Source: Actinomycetes bacterium
GTDB taxonomy: Bacteria; Actinomycetota; Acidimicrobiia; Acidimicrobiales; Ilumatobacteraceae
Direction: 5' to 3'
DNA: 64,000 bases
Assembly: GCA_025358125.1 (NCBI GenBank)
Contig: JANYKS010000110.1
Location: forward strand, 35,924-99,923
Made by a program: the position numbers and the translations under genes. Every line of letters begins with the position of its first letter. Position 1 is the first letter of the stretch. Below the pieces are notes generated by a model, which was not told the DNA's origin, made no database searches, and saw only the letters and a list, made by a program, of their open reading frames with translations. Below, one piece after another: positions 56,231 to 64,000 of the stretch.

Positions 56231-58603
56231 GTGGCGGCCACGACGATCGACGGGGCATTCGTCAAGCGCGCCCGGTCCGAGGTCGTTGCCCGCGACGACC
56301 TGTCCGGCCGCGGCCTCGCCCGACGGTTGTCGGACCAGATGGACGGATGGTTCGACGTGCTCGGCGCGGCCCTGCCGAGTGGTTGGGCGATCATCGCGAC
56401 CGGTGGCTACGCGGCAGGTCTGTTGTGCCCCGGCAGCGATATCGACGTCGTGCTGGTGCACCCGCAGCGTGCGAGCGCCGAAGAGGTACGGACCGCAGCC
56501 GAGCCGCTGTGGTACCCGATGTGGGATGCCGGGGTCAAGCTGAGCCCGGCCGCGCACTCGGTGAAGTCACTGCTCTCGCTGGCATCGGCCGATCTCGTCA
56601 CGGCCACATCGCTGCTGCGGGTCCGCCGACTCGTCGGCAGCGATACCGATGTCGCGGCCATCCGCGACGGCGCGCTGGACCAGTGGCGCAAGAGGCCTGC
56701 CCATTGGCTGGCCAAGCTTCGAGAGGTGAGTGAGGAGCGCTGGTCGCGGACGGGCGATGTGGCATCGCTGCTCGAACCGGACCTGAAGGACGGCCAAGGC
56801 GGGCTACGCGACTACGACGGCATCCGCTGGGCGCTCGCTGTCGATCGACCGGAGATCTTGGCCTCGCTGGAGGGCCCGATCGAGGATCTCGCCGCGCCGG
56901 CCGAAACGCTCCTGGCCACCCGCTGCGAGCTGCACAGGGTCACCGCCAAATCCACCAACGTGCTCCTGCTCCAAGATCAGGATGCTGTCGCGGACGCGAT
57001 GGGATTCGCCGACGCCGACGTGCTGATGGCCAGAGTGTCCGAGGCTGCGGGGGCGATCGATTGGGCCAGTGAGCGATTCTGGCGACGCGTCGAACGAGCC
57101 ACCCGCAAGGGGCGCTCCGCGGCGCCAACGAGAAGAGCGTCGGCAACACTGCGGCCCGGCGTCACCATCGTCGACGGTGAGGTGGAGGTCGACCTCGGCC
57201 TTGCCGACGTCGATCAATCTCTCGTGCTGCGTGTGGCCGCAGCCGCTGCTCATGCCGGGTATCCGATCAGCCGCCGGGCGTTGATCGCGCTGTCGGCAAC
57301 GACCGCCGACGACGGCGACACATGGAACGACCGCAAGCGGCAGGCCATGGTGAGCCTGCTCGGCGCCGGACCCCACCTCGTCGGCGCGGTCGAAGCCCTC
57401 GAGCGTTACGACCTGTTCAGCGCGATGTTGCCGGAGTGGCGCCATGTCCGCAGCCTGCCTCAGCGCAACGCGTTCCACACCTACACCGTCGATCGGCATC
57501 TGCTCCAGACGGTCGCAAACGCGAGCGAGTTCGTCCGCGATGTCGCGCGGCCCGACCTCTTGCTCGTCGGCGCACTGCTCCACGACATCGGCAAGGGCTA
57601 CCCGGGCGACCACACCGAAGTCGGCATCGAGCTCGTCGATCGGATCGGTCCGCGGATGGGATTCTCGCAGGCCGACGTCGATGTCATCCACTCGTTGGTC
57701 GAGCATCATCTGCTGCTCTCCGAAACTGCGACGCGGCGCGACCTCAGCGATCCGCGCACCGCCGAGAACGTCGCCGCGCTCGTCGCTGATCCGCTCCGCC
57801 TCGAACTGCTCCGCGCGCTCACCGAGGCCGACAGCTTGGCGACCGGCCCTTCGGCCTGGTCGGCTTGGAAGGCGTCGTTGATCGACGATCTCACGAGGGC
57901 AGTCTCAGGCGTATTCGCCGGACGGGCGCGCGATGTGGCCGAGGTCGAACTCGACATCCGGTTCGGCGATCTGCTCGACGGCGTTCGAACGACCGGCGAG
58001 CTGCACACCCGCCACGAACGTTCCGGTGATTTCGACCTGTGGGTCGTCGCAACGCCTGACCAGCGGGGCCTGTTCGCCAAGATTGCCGGCACGTTCGCCG
58101 TGCACGGCATCGATGTCGTCAGCGCCGAGGCGTGGACCAGCAGCGACGGCATCGCAGTCGATCAGTTCCAGGTACCGCGTTCTGACGGTATCGCCACCGA
58201 CTGGGACCGGCTCGAGCACGATCTGCGCGGCAGCGTCGGTGGCACCGTTGATGTCGGCAGCCGGATCGCCCAACGAGTCCGCACGTACAGCCGTACCCAT
58301 CGCCGGGCAACCGCGGCGACGCCGCCGCGACTCGAAGTGCTCGTCAGCAACGACGCCTCGGAGACGACGACGATGATCGACGTGCGCGCACCCGACGCGA
58401 TCGCGGTGCTCTACAGGCTGGCCTCCGCGCTGGCCGCGCGGGGCCTCGACATCCGCTCGGCCAAGGTCGCGACGCTCGGTCACGAGGTGATCGACGTGTT
58501 CTACGTGCAGCGCTCCGGACGAACCGGGCCGGCACGCCAGATTCCTACCAGCGACCACGACGCGCTCCGTGCCGACATGAAACTGGCCCTCACCCAAACG
58601 TGA
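56231..58603 (+). CDS. glnD: PII uridylyltransferase / uridylyl-removing enzyme
   Basis: 790 aa, somewhat shorter than E. coli GlnD (890). Nucleotidyltransferase domain IIATGGYAAGLLCPGSDIDVVL (G-S-x-D-x-D), central GlnD_UR helical region, HD phosphohydrolase LLVGALLHDIGKGYPGDH, and two C-terminal ACT domains (LWVVATPDQRGLFAKIAG; VRAPDAIAVLYRLASALA) that sense glutamine. Modifies PII on the T-loop Tyr. GTG start with CAGAAT six bases before. Convergent with glnB, its likely target. Confidence 0.94.
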   Translation: MAATTIDGAFVKRARSEVVARDDLSGRGLARRLSDQMDGWFDVLGAALPSGWAIIATGGYAAGLLCPGSDIDVVLVHPQRASAEEVRTAAEPLWYPMWDAGVKLSPAAHSVKSLLSLASADLVTATSLLRVRRLVGSDTDVAAIRDGALDQWRKRPAHWLAKLREVSEERWSRTGDVASLLEPDLKDGQGGLRDYDGIRWALAVDRPEILASLEGPIEDLAAPAETLLATRCELHRVTAKSTNVLLLQDQDAVADAMGFADADVLMARVSEAAGAIDWASERFWRRVERATRKGRSAAPTRRASATLRPGVTIVDGEVEVDLGLADVDQSLVLRVAAAAAHAGYPISRRALIALSATTADDGDTWNDRKRQAMVSLLGAGPHLVGAVEALERYDLFSAMLPEWRHVRSLPQRNAFHTYTVDRHLLQTVANASEFVRDVARPDLLLVGALLHDIGKGYPGDHTEVGIELVDRIGPRMGFSQADVDVIHSLVEHHLLLSETATRRDLSDPRTAENVAALVADPLRLELLRALTEADSLATGPSAWSAWKASLIDDLTRAVSGVFAGRARDVAEVELDIRFGDLLDGVRTTGELHTRHERSGDFDLWVVATPDQRGLFAKIAGTFAVHGIDVVSAEAWTSSDGIAVDQFQVPRSDGIATDWDRLEHDLRGSVGGTVDVGSRIAQRVRTYSRTHRRATAATPPRLEVLVSNDASETTTMIDVRAPDAIAVLYRLASALAARGLDIRSAKVATLGHEVIDVFYVQRSGRTGPARQIPTSDHDALRADMKLALTQT

Positions 58604-58626
58604 CGCCGCGCAACCGCGCCGGCGGG

Positions 58627-58968
58627 TCAGATCGCCTCTGAGCCCATCTCCCCGGTGCGCACACGGGTCAAGCCGTCGATTGCCATCTTCCATACCTTGC
58701 CGTCGCCGATCTTGCCGGTCCTTGCGGCTTCGACGATGACGGCGATCAGATGATCCGCCGTTTCGGCTGCAACCACGATCTCGATCTTCATCTTCGGGAT
58801 CAAATCGATCTTGTACTCGGAGCCGCGGAAGTTCTCTGTCTTGCCGCGTTGGCGGCCGAAGCCGCGAACCTCGGTGACGGTCATCCCCTCGACTCCGTTT
58901 GCGAGCAACGCTTCCTTGACGTCGTCGAGCTTGTGCGGCTTGATGATCGCGGTGATCAGTTCGAGCAT
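58627..58968 (-). CDS. glnK: PII nitrogen regulatory protein (GlnB/GlnK)
   Basis: 113 aa. ITAIIKPHKLDDVKEAL, T-loop GRQRGKTENFRGSEYKIDLI with the modifiable Tyr at residue 52 (Tyr51 equivalent), B-loop TGKIGDGKVWKM, C-loop RVRTGE. Located 2 bases after amtB, the standard amtB-glnK arrangement; binds and closes AmtB under N sufficiency. Uridylylated or adenylylated by GlnD. Confidence 0.95.
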   Translation of the reverse strand: MLELITAIIKPHKLDDVKEALLANGVEGMTVTEVRGFGRQRGKTENFRGSEYKIDLIPKMKIEIVVAAETADHLIAVIVEAARTGKIGDGKVWKMAIDGLTRVRTGEMGSEAI

Positions 58969-58970
58969 GG

Positions 58971-60437
58971 CTACATCCCCTTACCCGTGTATGCGGCCTC
59001 TGGATGGTAGGCCGGTGAGCCGTGCTCGTGGATGTCCATGCCCTCGAGCTCTCCGTCTTCTGAAACACGAAGCAACTTCATCATCATCACGACTTTCATC
59101 ACGGCGTACGCCGCACCGAACGAGGCGACGGCGACGACTGCGTTGCCCCAGACCTGGCTCCAGAGTTGCTTCGCGTCTCCGCCCCACAGCAGGCCCTTGG
59201 GCACACCGAACTTGCCGTTCGAGAACAGCCCGACGCTCCATGTGCCCCAGATGCCGGCGAAGCCGTGCACGGCAACTGCGCCGATCGGGTCGTCGATCCG
59301 CATGTGCTCGATCAAGTCGATGCCGAGCACCACGACGACCCCTGCGACGAGACCGATGATGACGGCGGCCGTCGCATTGACGTAGTAACAAGGAGCCGTG
59401 ATCGCGACCAGGCCACCGAGGAAGCCGTTGATCGTGATGCCCATGTCCCACTTCTTCACCCGGGGGTAGACCCAGAGCATCGCCGCGAGACCTCCGGCTG
59501 CTGCCGCGAGGGTCGTGTTCGTGGCAACCCGGCCGATGCCGGCCGCGTCGAAAGACGAGAGCGTGCTGCCCGGGTTGAATCCGTACCAACCGAACCAGAG
59601 GATGACACCACCGATCGCGGCGATGGTGAGGTCGTGACCCGGTGGAAGGCCACCGCCATCACGCTTGAACTTCCGCCCGAGCCGTGGCCCGAGGACGATC
59701 GCGCCGGCAAGGGCGATGAAGCCGCCCATCGTGTGCACGACGCTGGAGCCGGCAAAGTCGTGGATCCACACGCCATTGCGTACCGTCTGCAACCAACCGC
59801 CCGGCCCCCACACCCAGTGGCCGATGATCGGATAGATGAAGCCACTGACGGCGACGCTGTAGATCAGGTCGCCCTTGAAAGCGGTGCGACCGACCATCGC
59901 CCCGGACGTGATCGTGGAGCAGGTGTCGGCAAACGCGAACTGGAACAGGAAGAAGGCCATGAAGGCGACACCGGTGTCGGTCGCGCCGTGATACGTGTAC
60001 GTGGCCTGGGCCCCGTTGAGGAAGAAGAACTCGTGCCCGATGAAGCCGTTGCCGAATCCGAACATGAACGCGAAACCGAATGCCCAAAAGAGCAGTGCGC
60101 ACAGACACGTGTCGACAATGCACTCTTGCAAGACGTTGACGACCTCGCGGGTGCGGGCGAAACCCGCCTCGAGCATCATGAATCCGGCCTGCATGAAGAA
60201 CACCAGGAACGCCGCGAGCAGAACCCATGCCGTGTTCTGGCCGTTGATCACATCTTGGATCGGAATCTCGGCGTTCGGGGCAACTGCGTGGACCGCCTTG
60301 CCGAGGATCAGCTGACCCGGCCCGAGGATCGCTGCGAAGGCAACGACGATCCCGATCAGCTTTCCACCGAGAAAGGTCACGAAGAACCGTTGCCGGTCCT
60401 TGTCTCCTAGCCGTGACTTCAGGGTCATACCATCCAC
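58971..60437 (-). CDS. amtB: Ammonium transporter AmtB
   Basis: 488 aa, eleven TM helices. Key sites: Phe gate/recruitment region AFMAFFLFQFAFADTCSTITSGAMVGR, twin-His part WIHDFAGSSVVHTMGGF and DPIGAVAVHGFAGIWGTWSVGL. GTG 60437 is selected as start: AGGAGG lies exactly seven bases upstream, better than the later ATG 60428. A possible GlnR site lies in the promoter region. Confidence 0.94.
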   Translation of the reverse strand: MDGMTLKSRLGDKDRQRFFVTFLGGKLIGIVVAFAAILGPGQLILGKAVHAVAPNAEIPIQDVINGQNTAWVLLAAFLVFFMQAGFMMLEAGFARTREVVNVLQECIVDTCLCALLFWAFGFAFMFGFGNGFIGHEFFFLNGAQATYTYHGATDTGVAFMAFFLFQFAFADTCSTITSGAMVGRTAFKGDLIYSVAVSGFIYPIIGHWVWGPGGWLQTVRNGVWIHDFAGSSVVHTMGGFIALAGAIVLGPRLGRKFKRDGGGLPPGHDLTIAAIGGVILWFGWYGFNPGSTLSSFDAAGIGRVATNTTLAAAAGGLAAMLWVYPRVKKWDMGITINGFLGGLVAITAPCYYVNATAAVIIGLVAGVVVVLGIDLIEHMRIDDPIGAVAVHGFAGIWGTWSVGLFSNGKFGVPKGLLWGGDAKQLWSQVWGNAVVAVASFGAAYAVMKVVMMMKLLRVSEDGELEGMDIHEHGSPAYHPEAAYTGKGM

Positions 60438-60497
60438 GAAGAGTCCTCCTCGACACACCCTGGGGCAAGGTGTTGGTTGGCAACCTATGAGACCGCG

Positions 60498-60524
60498 ATT
60501 ACCGGGCCGTCTCGTGCTTGTTAA
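60498..60524 (-). promoter_or_regulatory. Possible GlnR-type box upstream of amtB
   Basis: Minus strand TTAAC-N6-GAGAC-N6-GTAAT at 60524-60498: three of the four GTNAC/GAAAC-type half-sites match at 4 of 5 positions with exact 6-base spacing; the fourth is poor. Position 60-90 bases before the GTG suits activation or repression of amtB-glnK. Confidence 0.35.
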
Positions 60525-60582
60525 CGCACGATGTACAACCCGCGCGGGCTATCGCGTCGAGTGATGCGTCGGGTGACGGGTC

Positions 60583-62604
60583 TCAGGGGTGATAGTTGGT
60601 CACGTCGACGACGAGGTGGGTGTCGACCGAGGTGTACAGACAGACGCTCCCCGTCACTCCGATCTTGGCGACCACCAGATTGGCAACAGTGGAGTCGGCG
60701 GAGAAGTTGATGTTCGACGCATTCGGCCGCGGACCTCCGCACGCGAAGACCGTGACGAAGCCGGCGCGTGCGGGTTTCGTCACGGTGAGGTTGAGCACGA
60801 CGGACTTGGCCGTCACAGGTATGCCGGCCCGGCCCGTCATCGCGAGTTCGGTGACGGAGCCGGCAGCTCGCAGACCCGTCCGGTACTGCAAACCGTCGAG
60901 CGTCGGCGAGCCATCTTGGGTGCGGGTGTCCATCATCCGCGAGGGTCGCATCGATACGAAACTGGAACGAGGCGGGTAGTACGCGCTGACGTCGACCACG
61001 AGATCGACTGTTGCCTGAGTGAACAGGCACACCTGCCCGTCAGCCCCGAGTTGGGTGATCACGGCGTTCGTGATCGTCGATCCCGCCGTGTAGTTCAGGC
61101 TCGACGCAGTAGGAAGACCGTCGCCGCACGGGAAGACGGTGACGTATCCGGCCCCGGTGACGTTGGTGGCCGTGACGCTGAGCACGGCGTCGGTCGCGCC
61201 GGCCGGCACCCCACCGCGGCCGGCCACCTGGAGCACGGTCGTCGACCCGCCACCGCGCACGCCGACGCCGCTGTAGGCGCCGTCGACCGTCGTCAGGCCG
61301 GGATCGCTGCGCGTCTCCAACAGCCGCGCCGGTTGTAGCGACGTGAAGCTGGTCCCGGACGGGTAGAAGCCATTGAGATCGACGACGAGGTCGGTCGTCG
61401 CGAGCGTATAGAGACAGACCTTGCCGCCGGCTCCGACCTTCGCGATGACGGCCGTCGACACATCACCGGCTGAGTAGTTGAGCTGGGCCGCCGTCGGCCG
61501 CGGCGAACCACACGCAAAGACGGTGATGAAGCCGGCAGCGGTCGGATTCGTGACGGTGACGTTGAGCACGACGGAAGTCGCGTTTGCGCTCACGCCGGCA
61601 CGCGCCGCGACCTGCAGTTCGGTCACCGAGTCAGCAGCCCGGGGGCCGATCCCGTTGGCCTGGCCATCGACGGTGGCGAGCCCGCCACGGGTCTCGAGCA
61701 GGCGGGCCGGACCGGTCGGGGTGTAGCTGGAGACGCCGCTGCCCTCGAGCACACCCGGCGCCCAATCGGTCGGCGCGCCCTGGAGGTCGACGAGTGACGG
61801 CCCACCGTAGGCATTGGTGTCGTACACGCGCTGACCGCCGAAGATGAGGAAGACGTCGCATCCGGCGTCGGCCAACTGCGCCATGTCGGAGCGGATCGAG
61901 TCGGCCGACGGGGTGAAGATCAAGTGGGTGTACGCGTTCACTGCACACATCACCTTCTTGACCCGTGCGTCGAGTTGACGGGCCACGGATGCGCCGAGGT
62001 CGCCGGTGTAGCGGTCGAACGACACGAGGTTCTCCGACCCGGGGAGATCGGCGAGCGCGTTCTCGGCGTCGTCGGCGTTCTGATTAGCGAACGGCTCGAT
62101 GCCGGTTCGCCTCGACACGAAGTTGCGGACCACGTTCCAGCGGTGGATCAGGATCTTCCATTCGGGAAACTGCGATTGGAACTCGTCACCGAGATCCCAC
62201 GCCGCGATGTTGCGATACACCGGCTGCCAGAACGCGATTGCCGTTTCACGCGTGGCGGCGTCGTCGGACCACACGCGCGCGTCGTAGACGACCGTCTTCA
62301 TTCCTGCCCGCGCGTTGATCTGGACCAGCCGCATGTAGGTCGCCGGGTCGACGTAGCGGTTGGCGGGATTCGCAGGTGTGTAGTCCGGAGTCGGAACGTT
62401 GCACGGGCCGAACGTTGCGTCGATCCCTGCCGCAGTAGCCATCGAGATTGCTGCTGCCTGCGCTGTCGGGTCGTCGGGACGGACGCCGCAGAAGGCCCAC
62501 GTGTCGTACTGCTTGGGTGGCGGCGGTGCGGCGTGGGCGGTGCTCGGCGCGAGTGCGGTCGCACACGAGACAACGGCCAAAATCATCACGACGAGCTTGC
62601 GCAT
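60583..62604 (-). CDS. Large secreted protein with three C-terminal beta repeats
   Basis: 673 aa. Sec signal MRKLVVMILAVVSCATALAP with cleavage near AHA-AP. Residues ~30-265 have a possible TIM-barrel-like alpha/beta look (RAGMKTVVYDARVWS, AAWDLGDEF, FDRYTGDLGASV), like surface glycosidases, but no family is certain. Then three ~130-residue modules each open with PARLLETR/PSRMMDTR and end VVDLNGFYP/VVDVSAYYP/VVDVTNYHP. The same module closes the Tat protein at 44728. Likely cell-surface attached or released. Confidence 0.8.
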   Translation of the reverse strand: MRKLVVMILAVVSCATALAPSTAHAAPPPPKQYDTWAFCGVRPDDPTAQAAAISMATAAGIDATFGPCNVPTPDYTPANPANRYVDPATYMRLVQINARAGMKTVVYDARVWSDDAATRETAIAFWQPVYRNIAAWDLGDEFQSQFPEWKILIHRWNVVRNFVSRRTGIEPFANQNADDAENALADLPGSENLVSFDRYTGDLGASVARQLDARVKKVMCAVNAYTHLIFTPSADSIRSDMAQLADAGCDVFLIFGGQRVYDTNAYGGPSLVDLQGAPTDWAPGVLEGSGVSSYTPTGPARLLETRGGLATVDGQANGIGPRAADSVTELQVAARAGVSANATSVVLNVTVTNPTAAGFITVFACGSPRPTAAQLNYSAGDVSTAVIAKVGAGGKVCLYTLATTDLVVDLNGFYPSGTSFTSLQPARLLETRSDPGLTTVDGAYSGVGVRGGGSTTVLQVAGRGGVPAGATDAVLSVTATNVTGAGYVTVFPCGDGLPTASSLNYTAGSTITNAVITQLGADGQVCLFTQATVDLVVDVSAYYPPRSSFVSMRPSRMMDTRTQDGSPTLDGLQYRTGLRAAGSVTELAMTGRAGIPVTAKSVVLNLTVTKPARAGFVTVFACGGPRPNASNINFSADSTVANLVVAKIGVTGSVCLYTSVDTHLVVDVTNYHP

Positions 62605-62708
62605 GAAACGTCTTCCACCTGAGTCTGCTGTGTCGATCTGCCCGCCTGTGGAACATCCTAGACCGCTTGACGGCCGCCCAGGATGGCGGGGAAGGCAACC
62701 GAGCTGGG

Positions 62709-62714
62709 TACCGT
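62709..62714 (+). promoter_or_regulatory. Leaderless -10 box for the SnoaL-like gene
   Basis: TACCGT, seven bases before ATG 62722, which rules out the earlier reading from 62683. Confidence 0.55.
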
Positions 62715-62721
62715 GCTGGCG

Positions 62722-63168
62722 ATGACTCCGGCAGACCTCGCCGATCGCGAAATGCTCCACCAGTTGATCAACGACTACGCCGCAGCCGTCGACCAGCGTG
62801 ATCGCGCCCAGTTCAGGTCGCTGTGGGTAGAAGACGGGGTGCTCGTCACGTTCCGCAGCGGCTCGCACCGACCACCACTCGGCGAGCGGCGGGCTCCCAA
62901 CGACCTCGACGCCATCGTCGACTATCTCGAACGGTATGACCGCACATTGCATGTGGTGTCCAATCACCGGGTGGTGATCGACGGCGACCTGGCCACCGGT
63001 GAGGCGAATTGCGAGGCTCACCACCTCACCGAGGCGAACGATCACATCATGGCGATTCGCTATGTCGACCGCTATCGCCGGGTAGCCGGTAGCTGGTTGT
63101 TCGCACACCGGGCGGTGAACGTCTTATGGACGTCCGACGTCACGGTGACACAAACGCCTCTCGGCTGA
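62722..63168 (+). CDS. SnoaL-like (NTF2-superfamily) protein
   Basis: 148 aa cone-shaped fold. DREMLHQLINDYAAAVDQRD and FRSLWVEDGVLVTF (the D-x-F/L-W-x-x-D-G pattern) plus the central LHVVSNHRVVIDGDLATGEA are typical of SnoaL_4 domains found in isomerases, dehydratases and unknowns. Function not assignable. Confidence 0.88.
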   Translation: MTPADLADREMLHQLINDYAAAVDQRDRAQFRSLWVEDGVLVTFRSGSHRPPLGERRAPNDLDAIVDYLERYDRTLHVVSNHRVVIDGDLATGEANCEAHHLTEANDHIMAIRYVDRYRRVAGSWLFAHRAVNVLWTSDVTVTQTPLG

Positions 63169-63204
63169 CCAGTGGCGGGGCCGCCAGCGGTCGAGATGTG
63201 GGTC

Positions 63205-64000
63205 TCAGAAGCCGAGACGGCTACCGATCTCGCCGAGCAGATCCGCGATGGGAACCCGGACCTGTTCGGTCGTGTCGCGGTCGCGGATTGTGACGGCTTT
63301 GTCGTCCAGCGAATCGAAATCGACCGTGACACACAGCGGTGTCCCGATTTCTTCCTGGCGGCGGTAGCGGCGACCGATCGATTGCGTCTCGTCGTAGTCG
63401 ACCATGTAGCGCTGCGACAGCGTCGTGTAGATCTGCTTGGCGAGGGGTGTCAACGTGTCTTTCTTCGAGAGCGGCAGGACTGCGACTTTGTACGGGGCGA
63501 GGCGGGGGTGGAGGCGCAACACGGTGCGCTTCTCGCCGCCGACTTCGTCCTCGTCGTAGGCAGCGAGCAGGAAGGCAGCCATCGTGCGGGTGGCGCCGGC
63601 GGCCGGCTCGATCACATGCGGGACATAGCGTTCGTTGGTGGCCTGATCGAAGTATTCGAGCTTCTGGCCGCTGTGCGCGGCGTGCTGCTTGAGGTCGTAG
63701 TCGGTGCGCTGGGCAATGCCCTCCAGCTCGCCCCACCCCCACGGGAACATGAATTCGACGTCGCTCGTGCCCGTTGAGTAGTGGCTGAGTTCATCGGCGT
63801 CGTGGGGGCGCATCTTCAGCATCTCAGCCGGGATGCCGAGGTCGATGTACCAGTTCAACCGCTCGCTGCACCAGTACTCGTACCATTTCGGACCGTCGGC
63901 CGGTGGCACGAAGAACTCCATCTCCATCTGCTCGAACTCTCGGGTGCGAAAGATGAAGTTGCCCGGCGTGATCTCGTTGCGGAAGCTCTTGCCGACCTGG
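63205..64000 (-). CDS. glyS: Glycyl-tRNA synthetase (alpha2 type), C-terminal part
   Basis: The C-terminal ~264 codons of a class II GlyRS; the gene begins right of the window. Motif 2 reads [20 protein letters not shown] at the edge, followed by [11 protein letters not shown]. Motif 3 is seen as [18 protein letters not shown]; the anticodon domain runs [17 protein letters not shown] through [20 protein letters not shown]. Matches the homodimeric bacterial/eukaryal GlyRS. Confidence 0.95.
   Translation of the reverse strand, partial: QVGKSFRNEITPGNFIFRTREFEQMEMEFFVPPADGPKWYEYWCSERLNWYIDLGIPAEMLKMRPHDADELSHYSTGTSDVEFMFPWGWGELEGIAQRTDYDLKQHAAHSGQKLEYFDQATNERYVPHVIEPAAGATRTMAAFLLAAYDEDEVGGEKRTVLRLHPRLAPYKVAVLPLSKKDTLTPLAKQIYTTLSQRYMVDYDETQSIGRRYRRQEEIGTPLCVTVDFDSLDDKAVTIRDRDTTEQVRVPIADLLGEIGSRLGF

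Overview
The window is high-GC chromosomal DNA with dense genes, many 4-base ATGA/GTGA overlaps and strongly G/C-ending codons. It looks actinobacterial. BldD, a 6C-like small RNA, an F420-type LLM oxidoreductase, a DUF222/HNH endonuclease behind an actinobacterial LexA box, and the aroQ-pepQ-efp-nusB-pyrR-pyrB cluster all fit. The overall gene mix and the secreted proteins built from a repeated beta domain suggest a marine Acidimicrobiia member (Ilumatobacter-like). That placement is inference.

Left part (1-8.9 kb, minus strand): pyrB (cut by the window edge) and pyrR, with a PyrR-binding RNA hairpin in the leader. Two large membrane proteins of the GT-C glycosyltransferase type follow, on their own promoter. 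Then come nusB, efp, pepQ, aroQ and a HAD-PlsC fusion. A structured small RNA with C-rich hairpin loops lies between the HAD-PlsC gene and a divergent lysR gene. From 8.9 to 22.7 kb are central-carbon and lipid genes: a carboxyltransferase, citrate synthase, isocitrate dehydrogenase, acyl-CoA dehydrogenase, an alkylsulfatase-like MBL enzyme, an aldo/keto reductase, and a MarR-MFS pair with a clear operator.

22.7-25.2 kb is the accessory spot. It holds the LexA-boxed DUF222/HNH gene, a 28-residue piece of a DNA methyltransferase, the front end of an unrecognised gene that still has its promoter, and tRNA-Val(GAC). A 44-bp element here recurs 12 kb away. 25.2-37 kb is a housekeeping block: hemW, bldD, rsmE, dnaJ, hrcA, a photolyase, lepA, rpsT, holA, comEC and comEA. 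37-48.8 kb carries otsA/otsB, a CnoX-like thioredoxin, VOC, kinase-like, PAC2 and LLM genes, a small repeat peptide with a Tat-exported protein, an HDAC-family hydrolase and a fatty-acyl-AMP ligase. 48.8-64 kb carries leuS, a MATE exporter, an SQR-like flavoprotein, a stress protein, an IPNS-like oxygenase, the nitrogen-control genes glnD / glnB-amtB, a large secreted protein, a SnoaL-like protein and the 3' part of glyS.

Many monocistronic or operon-first genes show a TANNNT box exactly 6 or 7 bases before the start codon. This is the signature of leaderless transcripts, and it was used to choose several starts. Gene calls rest on motifs read by eye; no database search was possible.
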